DNA of 64,000 bases. Source: Episyrphus balteatus (lineage: Eukaryota > Arthropoda > Insecta > Diptera > Syrphidae). Shown here one piece after another: positions 57,931-64,000 of the stretch. The stretch is from assembly GCF_945859705.1 (NCBI RefSeq), contig NC_079137.1:41304319-41368318 (forward strand), in the 5' to 3' direction. Each line of letters opens with the position of its first letter. Position 1 is the stretch's first letter. The translations under genes were made by a program, and so were the position numbers. The notes beneath the pieces are model-generated. The model worked only from the letters and a program-made list of their open reading frames with translations. It was not told the DNA's origin and searched no databases.

Positions 57931-59681
57931 ATATTGAGAAACAAAAAAGTTATGGAATTTTGAGATGATTTACATCGTTTGGTCCCATAGTGCGACATGG
58001 CGACAAGGGAACATGGTGGCAGGGTGACACATCGATATGGTGACAAAGCTAACCACGCAGGTTGAAGGTGCCAATTTCGAATAAGTTTTTTTTTACCGAA
58101 AACGTTGAGTAAAAATTTTACATTTACTTATAGTGCAATCAAGGACTTTCAAATTCCTTAATCTAATAAATTTCGATTAAAAAAACCCTATTCAATTAAA
58201 AAAAAAAATGTAACTATTGTACCCTCAAAAATAAGGATGAGTTTGAACATCTCCCCTAAAAAGCCACAAGCTTATCTCATATGGATTTGCTTGGTATTCT
58301 ATCTAAATAAAAAACGAGCTTGATTTCTCATCTGGCCACACGTCTGTATCGAAAAAAAATCTACCCTCTCGACCCTTACTCCCACAAAACATGAATTTGT
58401 TTGATGTTAATTGTTGCAAATCGAAAAGCAAACAAATTGCCAAACAACTCTGACTCTGCTCCAGCACTCTCTCGCGTGATAATGCGAATCAAAAAGAAGG
58501 GATCTAGACCCCGAATCTGGATGCTCGCTTTGGAATTGCCATTGCCATTCATTCTGCAACTGAATTTGAAATTAATTTGCAGACGTGAATTTTTCAATTT
58601 AATGCTCCACGTATGGAGGTGGTTTGGCTGGGATATGGGGATGGCATACAGGATAAAGAGAAGTCAGGGTGATACAACCCCTTCGCGGGATCACGTTTAG
58701 GTTTACCACGGCGCTAGCTCTTCTTCCTTCCAAATTGAAAAGGAACACACACACACACACATTGACAAAAAAAAAAAAAAAAAAACGATTTAAAAGGTGA
58801 AGCGTTGATGATGCTGGTGTGTTGAATTTAAAACAATTTATTTGTTTGAAACGTGCCTGGACTAACAGATAAGGATAAAGTACTAACTTACATCCCGACA
58901 ACTGACCCCATGGCCGATGTTACCTCCCACCCCCCCAAACTACAGTTCTCATCATCCGAATCATTTAGCAATAACTTTTGGGTTGTATGAATGAAGGAGT
59001 GAAATAGATAAAGAGACGGGTAGGAGAGAGGGAAGTTGCTCCCGCAATTATCTGTAATTTTCTGCGGATTTGGATTTTTCGGTCTTAAAAGCGTCTCCGC
59101 GTAAGAATTTATTTCGTCGACAAATTTAAGGAAATAAAGTGAAATCGTGAATTGATGTGACCAGAAGATACATTAATTTTCCTTCGAAGGGGTGGGTGAA
59201 AGGGTTGAATTGCGTATTGGATAGAGAGATGGGTGCTTCTCTGTCTGAAGCTCATTTGTTATGGAAGACACGATGTGAACTCAAAATTGATGGCAAAAGA
59301 TAAATATCTTTGAACCTTTATTCTTGGTTTTCAACTTTTTTTTTAACTTCGCTGTTTCAACGTTTTCTTTTTTTATATGGATTAACCTATCTTTTATATA
59401 ACCTTTTTTTATGTAACAATAGGTGACCGACATGATATTAGGTCAAGGCGACACATTTTAAAGCGAAGTTTTAAATTTACTGGAATTTTATTGAATGGGT
59501 TTTTTTTTATAGCAGCAAGATTACGTGATTAGTGGGATGGAAGAGTATGACATCTTTAATGTGGAATAACTTTGCATGAAATTAATCATTCAAACATTAT
59601 GGTTGATAGAGAACAAGGCTGCACAATTTACAACTTCAATAAAATTGCTAACAATTTGTATCATCTGTTAACATTTAATTA
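57931..59681. other. No gene recognised; (AC)n tract
   Basis: Contains a CA repeat (about 58742-58760) followed by a long poly(A) run, and moderately GC-richer unique sequence at 58.4-59.3 kb without recognisable coding content. Confidence 0.35.
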
Positions 59682-60075
59682 CACAGCCACATAAAAAAAA
59701 AATAAAATTTCTGACCTGGGGTTGCGACTAGATTTTTCAAACAGTTTTTGGGTCGCTGAAACCGAATCCGAAGTCCGTTCTGCCCCATCACGTCGGGTTT
59801 TCGAGATAACCTCAAAAAAAAAATTTGTTTCTTTGATCTGGATGTGCGAATATGTTAATCATATAGTTTTTGGATCGTTGAATCCAGATTCGAAGTCAAT
59901 TTCGCCCTATCACGTCAGGTTTCTGAGATATCCTCAAAAAAATGTCAAAACAAAAAAAAAAAACAAAGTTCTTATCTGGGGTTGCGACTAGGTTTTTCAT
60001 ATAATTTTTGGGTCGCTAAAACCGAATCTGAAGTCTATTTTGCCGTACTCCAGGTTTTTGAGATATCTCAAAAAC
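59682..60075 (+). repeat. Three tandem units of the ~130-bp GGTCGCTGAAACCG repeat
   Basis: Unit landmarks TTTTTGGGTCGCTGAAACCG (about 59744), TTTTTGGATCGTTGAATCC (59866) and TTTTTGGGTCGCTAAAACCG (60003), each followed by GAAGTC..., CATCACGTC/GTACTCC and GAGATA. Confidence 0.7.
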
Positions 60076-60859
60076 ACAGTGTGGATGGGTTATTTTTTTG
60101 AAGGGGGAAAACGAGAAGCTTGAACCATTAGCAATATTCTACTTTTTTATCATTTTTTCGCAGTAGGTACAAGGTTCCAAAAAATAAAATTTTGAATTTT
60201 ATCAATAAAACTATGAACATTTTATCTGAATATTAAATTTTGCAACAAATTTGGAGAGTATTTACCGTATGAAAATTATTTGTTTTGTTTTCATACAAAA
60301 AAAATTTTTAATCCAAAATGTTTTACAATTTTCTTGTTTTCATACGAATTAGTATATGTAGGTACTTTATTGGTTTCATTTTCCTCTTTTTTAATTTTTA
60401 TCGTGTTAAGTCAATATTTTTCATAATATTTTTTAATAAAGAAGAAAAACGTTTTTTGTTTTCGTTATTTATGCATTTTTCACAAAGTTAATGAGAATTG
60501 AACACCCCAACTTTTAAGGTAACTTGCCAAAATTTCGTAGTGCATTTTTTTTACACTACAGTCCATTAAATTAGGGTCATGTAATATTTTTTATTATTTA
60601 GGTACCTGTGATATTTTCCTCAAACTGATTTTTGAATGCAATTGTTATCATGGTTCTTCAAAGTTCCATATCAAAAGAAAATATTAAGAAATCTTAAGAT
60701 TTGTAGTCACGGCACATGAAAGACCGTCACAGGATAACCATTTTTTTTCGTTTACATGGCTAATATATTTTTTTAAATTATTTTTCTGATAACTGTCATT
60801 TCTATCTATCGTTAATTTTGACGTTGCTTTTTGGGACCAATTACAAATTTTACTGTCTC

Positions 60860-61930
60860 TTCGAAAAAAACACCCTTTCACCTAATTTTTTTTTAATAAA
60901 AACTATTTATTTTTGCTTTCTATCCCAAATTCAACATTTTCTACAAATTTCATTGGGGTGATCCATCATTTTTGTTTTCACTAAAAAAAAACACCCTTTT
61001 TACCGTGAAATTTGTATAGACACTTTAGATTTTTGTTTCTTATCTCAAAAGTAACATAATTCCTGAATTTCAATAGGGTACCTACCACTAGTACTACTCT
61101 AGTATTGCACACTTTTCCAAATATACCCATATTTTCTCTACACCTAAAAAAAAACACCCTTTCACATGAAAAAAATTTATAGATTTCTTCTTCTTCTTTA
61201 TTGAATTTCGTGAGGATAACTTTTATACCATTGATTTTATTGGACTTATCTCGGATTTTACCTATTTTCCCAAAAAAAACACCCTTTTACGAAAAATATT
61301 TGTATAGACTCTTTAGGTTCTTGGTTTCTGTTATAAATAAAACATTTTTACCAATTTTCATTGGTGTAACAATTTTTTCCCAGTTTTTGTGGTATACTAA
61401 TTCCGAATTTCATCATTTCTTGAAAAAAAAAACACCCTTTCACTCAAAATAATTTTGTAATTTTTATAGATTCTTAATTCTTATAGCAACCAAAACATTT
61501 TCACCAAGTTTTAAAAAATGAATAAAATTTAAGTTAGCTGTTATGATACCTTTCTCACACACAACTTAACCTATCAAAAAAACACCCTTTCACCAAAAAT
61601 AATTTTAAGAACTTTATGAATCCTTTGTCCCTGCTTTATCTAAAACCTTCATCCCGAATTTCATCAGTGTTTAGCATGTTTTTCACATGGATTTTGGTTA
61701 TATTTTACCTGTTGAAGTAAAAAAACAAACAACCTTGTTTTTAATCGGCAATAACTTTTCTTAGAGCAATCGTATTGACTTTATTTTTATTTCATTAGAT
61801 TCTGCATCAAAAAAATACCTTGAAAACATGTGTCATATGATGATATACGAATAACAATTTTGTTCAGTATAGTTGTGACCTTCACCCGCCCTCCCTCTTG
61901 TCCGCGAAAAAACATACTTACACCCAACTT
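60860..61930 (+). repeat. Decayed tandem array (AAAAAACACCCTTTCAC landmark)
   Basis: The landmark occurs near 60864, 60984, 61146, 61272, 61423 and 61575, with weaker ones near 61720 and 61906; spacing 120-190 bases. Each unit continues with a TTTGTATAGAC-like stretch, a T-rich part and an AAATTTCATTGGGGT-like part. Confidence 0.7.
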
Positions 61931-62140
61931 TTTTTTATAGACTTTTTTGTCCTTGGTTCTAATCCCAAAAGCAAACTTTTTGCCAAGTTTCATGAGTGTA
62001 ACAATTTTTTTTTTATTTCTTGATTTTATGTACTATTTTACCTGTACTAATTGTATACTTTATTTTAAATAAAAGTTTGAATACCTATGTATATAACATT
62101 TAAGGAAGATAATGCATTTTTTGTTAACTTGTATCTACAT

Positions 62141-62683
62141 TAGGGTTGGTCAAAAAAAATCGAAATTCGTTTTTTTGATTTGGTACCTCGAAAACTCGAT
62201 TGTTTAACTTTGACCTCGAATATCTTTCAAATGGTTAGATTAATAAAAAAAGTTAATAAGACCTTTTTTGTGGAGCAATCTGTTTCCTACAAGAATATTT
62301 CATGGGCGTTTGATTATTATAATTTTTACATTTGTTACAAAATTAAGAACAAAAAACGAATTTTTAAAGATTTTCTCGATTTTTGTACCTCAAATATCTA
62401 CTAAACGGTTAGATAATTCAAAAAAGTGTATTTAACCTTTATTGTAGAGCGCTTAATTTTCTACAAGAATATGTAAAAAAATTGGCTAAAAATTCATTTA
62501 ATAAAAAAAATATTTTTTTTTTAGTAGAAGCTTGATGTAAAAATGGAAAATTGAAAAGCGGAGAACCTTCCCATTAAGATAAAGAGCTCATATTTAGTGA
62601 GTATATTCTAGAGGTGTCTAGCAATTGAGTTTTCGAAGTACCAAATCAAAAAAACGAATTTCGATTTTTTTTGACCCACCCTA
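62141..62683. mobile_element. hAT-type foldback element 2 (short form)
   Basis: Ends TAGGGTTGGTC and GACCCACCCTA, flanked by the 8-bp direct repeat ATCTACAT (62133-62140 and 62684-62691), again with T at position 2 and A at position 7. Arms share GACCTCGAATATCTTT and CTACAAGAATAT with element 1, from which it differs by internal deletion. Confidence 0.8.
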
Positions 62684-62986
62684 ATCTACATCTACATACA
62701 TATGTCAACTTTTAAATAACATCTTGAGTATTTAAAAAAATGGTTAAGATACTAAAATATGGACTCGTACAAAGACGATTTTTAAAATATTAACCCTTTT
62801 TTGAAAAAAAAAGACACTGTGGCGTATGCGTAACATCGTTTTCTATATAAAAACATAAAAAAAGTCCTATTATTTTCGCTTTTTTTTACTAGATTTAAAA
62901 AATTAAACAACTTCATATAATCCAGTCAAATAAGGGTTTAACCTCGGAATGAATGTTAGTAGAAATTTTATTTGCTCAATATCTTC

Positions 62987-63460
62987 CTTTTGCCATTCTA
63001 TAACATATCTCAAAAGTCTAAAAAATCTCATGTCCGCTTGTCGCGATTTCAAGGTCAAATCGCGAAATGGAGATTTTCAAAATTAGCAAAAATAGGCTAT
63101 GGTATTATATGCACATATGATACATGATTTCAAGGTATTTTTTAATGCTGATTCCAAAAAATCTAAAATCAAGGCAATCTGACGTCTCTGGGTTTTTCGG
63201 CAGCAAGTTTGCAACTGTTATAATAATATGAGTTGACAGATGAAAAACAGGTGTAACTTTTTCCAGAGACGTCTTGATTTTAGATTTTTTGGAATCAGCA
63301 TTAAAAAATACCTTGAAATCATGTATCATGTGTGTATATAATCCCATAGCCTATTTTTGCTAATTTTGAAAATCTCCATTTCGCGATTTGACCTTGAAAT
63401 CGCGACAAGCGGACATGAGATTTTTCTAGACTTTTGAGATATGTTATAGAATGGCAAAAG
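62987..63460. repeat. 474-bp palindromic element
   Basis: CTTTTGCCATTCTATAACAT and its inverse bound arms of about 190 bases (ATCTCATGTCCGCTTGTCGC inverted at the other side) around an AT-rich spacer. No clear target duplication. Confidence 0.75.
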
Positions 63461-64000
63461 AGATTCCAAGATTTACCCCTTTTTTCTCCTTATTTTACTG
63501 TATTAATAGGTTTTTATCCATAATAATGTTTAAGGTTTTGAATGTTCTTATTATGTTATGGATAAGCAGCGAATCCGTATATAGAAAAATATTTCAAAAA
63601 TTATTTTTTAGTCGAAAAAAATTAAAAAAAAAAAATTGCATAAATTTAATTTTGGTTTCTAGTTACATAACAGAAGTACTTCGCGTCAGTCGTACGTGCA
63701 ATATTAATCGTCCATTTTAAATTCTCTAGCTATATAATGTAGTTATCACAACTAGATCAATCTGTATAAATTCAAAGGCAATCACAATTACATTACCATT
63801 AAACAATAATATAATAATTGGAAAACAATTAAACACCAACTAAAAATATTTATCCGCTCCACCAACGTCCGGCCATAATAATGAGATAGTTATTATTCGA
63901 ACTTGAACTTGATAATTTGCGCTCGTTTCTATTTGACCATGAACATTTTTATCTATAAAAATTAAAAATAAAACAAACAAAAACAATAATCTTAATTGAA
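63461..64000. other. No gene recognised
   Basis: AT-rich sequence with one 89-codon frame (63451-63720) lacking any known domain. Confidence 0.3.

Overview
The window is AT-rich animal nuclear DNA with short introns, TATA boxes and a heavy load of transposon remains. The only host protein genes I can support are classic odorant-binding proteins (OBPs). Each has one short phase-0 intron just after the signal peptide. That structure, the cysteine pattern and the clustering suggest a fly (Diptera), and the genes recall the Obp56-type clusters of flies. Species and one-to-one orthologues cannot be read from the sequence.

Host genes: OBP-A (18326-18795, +); OBP-B with an acidic tail (35484-36096, +); OBP-C (40357-40840, -); OBP-D (41140-41650, -), which carries a one-base frameshift; OBP-E (47362-47795, -), a paralogue of C; a decayed copy of D (48136-48488, -); OBP-F (48757-49297, +), the intact paralogue of D in inverted orientation; and OBP-G (51327-51799, +), with eight cysteines. 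C-D and E-psiD-F form a duplicated block split by about 5.7 kb of nested mobile DNA. All encode secreted carriers of small hydrophobic ligands.

The rest is mostly mobile or repeated DNA, much of it foldback (long inverted repeat). Several elements have readable target-site duplications (TSDs): two hAT-type foldback elements (4658-5982, 62141-62683; 8-bp TSDs); a Foldback-like element with arrays of short repeats in its arms (9992-10886; 9-bp TSD); a piggyBac-type miniature element with canonical ends (20183-20415; TTAA); two other TTAA-flanked elements (33463-34163, 42123-42831); TA-flanked pogo/mariner-like elements (26863-27425, 31378-32335, 43352-43523); a small hairpin with a TAA duplication (44088-44226); and a 5'-truncated LINE with an RNase H domain and a 12-bp TSD (44307-45181). 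A second LINE remnant (14270-17542) is split by a 2-kb foldback element and by a repeat with a GTCT tract. A near-perfect 1.87-kb palindrome lies at 28497-30367.

Tandem repeats include a 22-bp palindrome repeated four times (11681-12264), a 14-bp minisatellite (21484-21655), AGCTGAGCTC clusters and a decayed array at 60860-61930. The stretches 0.1-3.1, 6-9.9, 23.4-26.8, 34.2-35.4, 51.8-55.4 and 57.9-59.7 kb hold no gene I can recognise.
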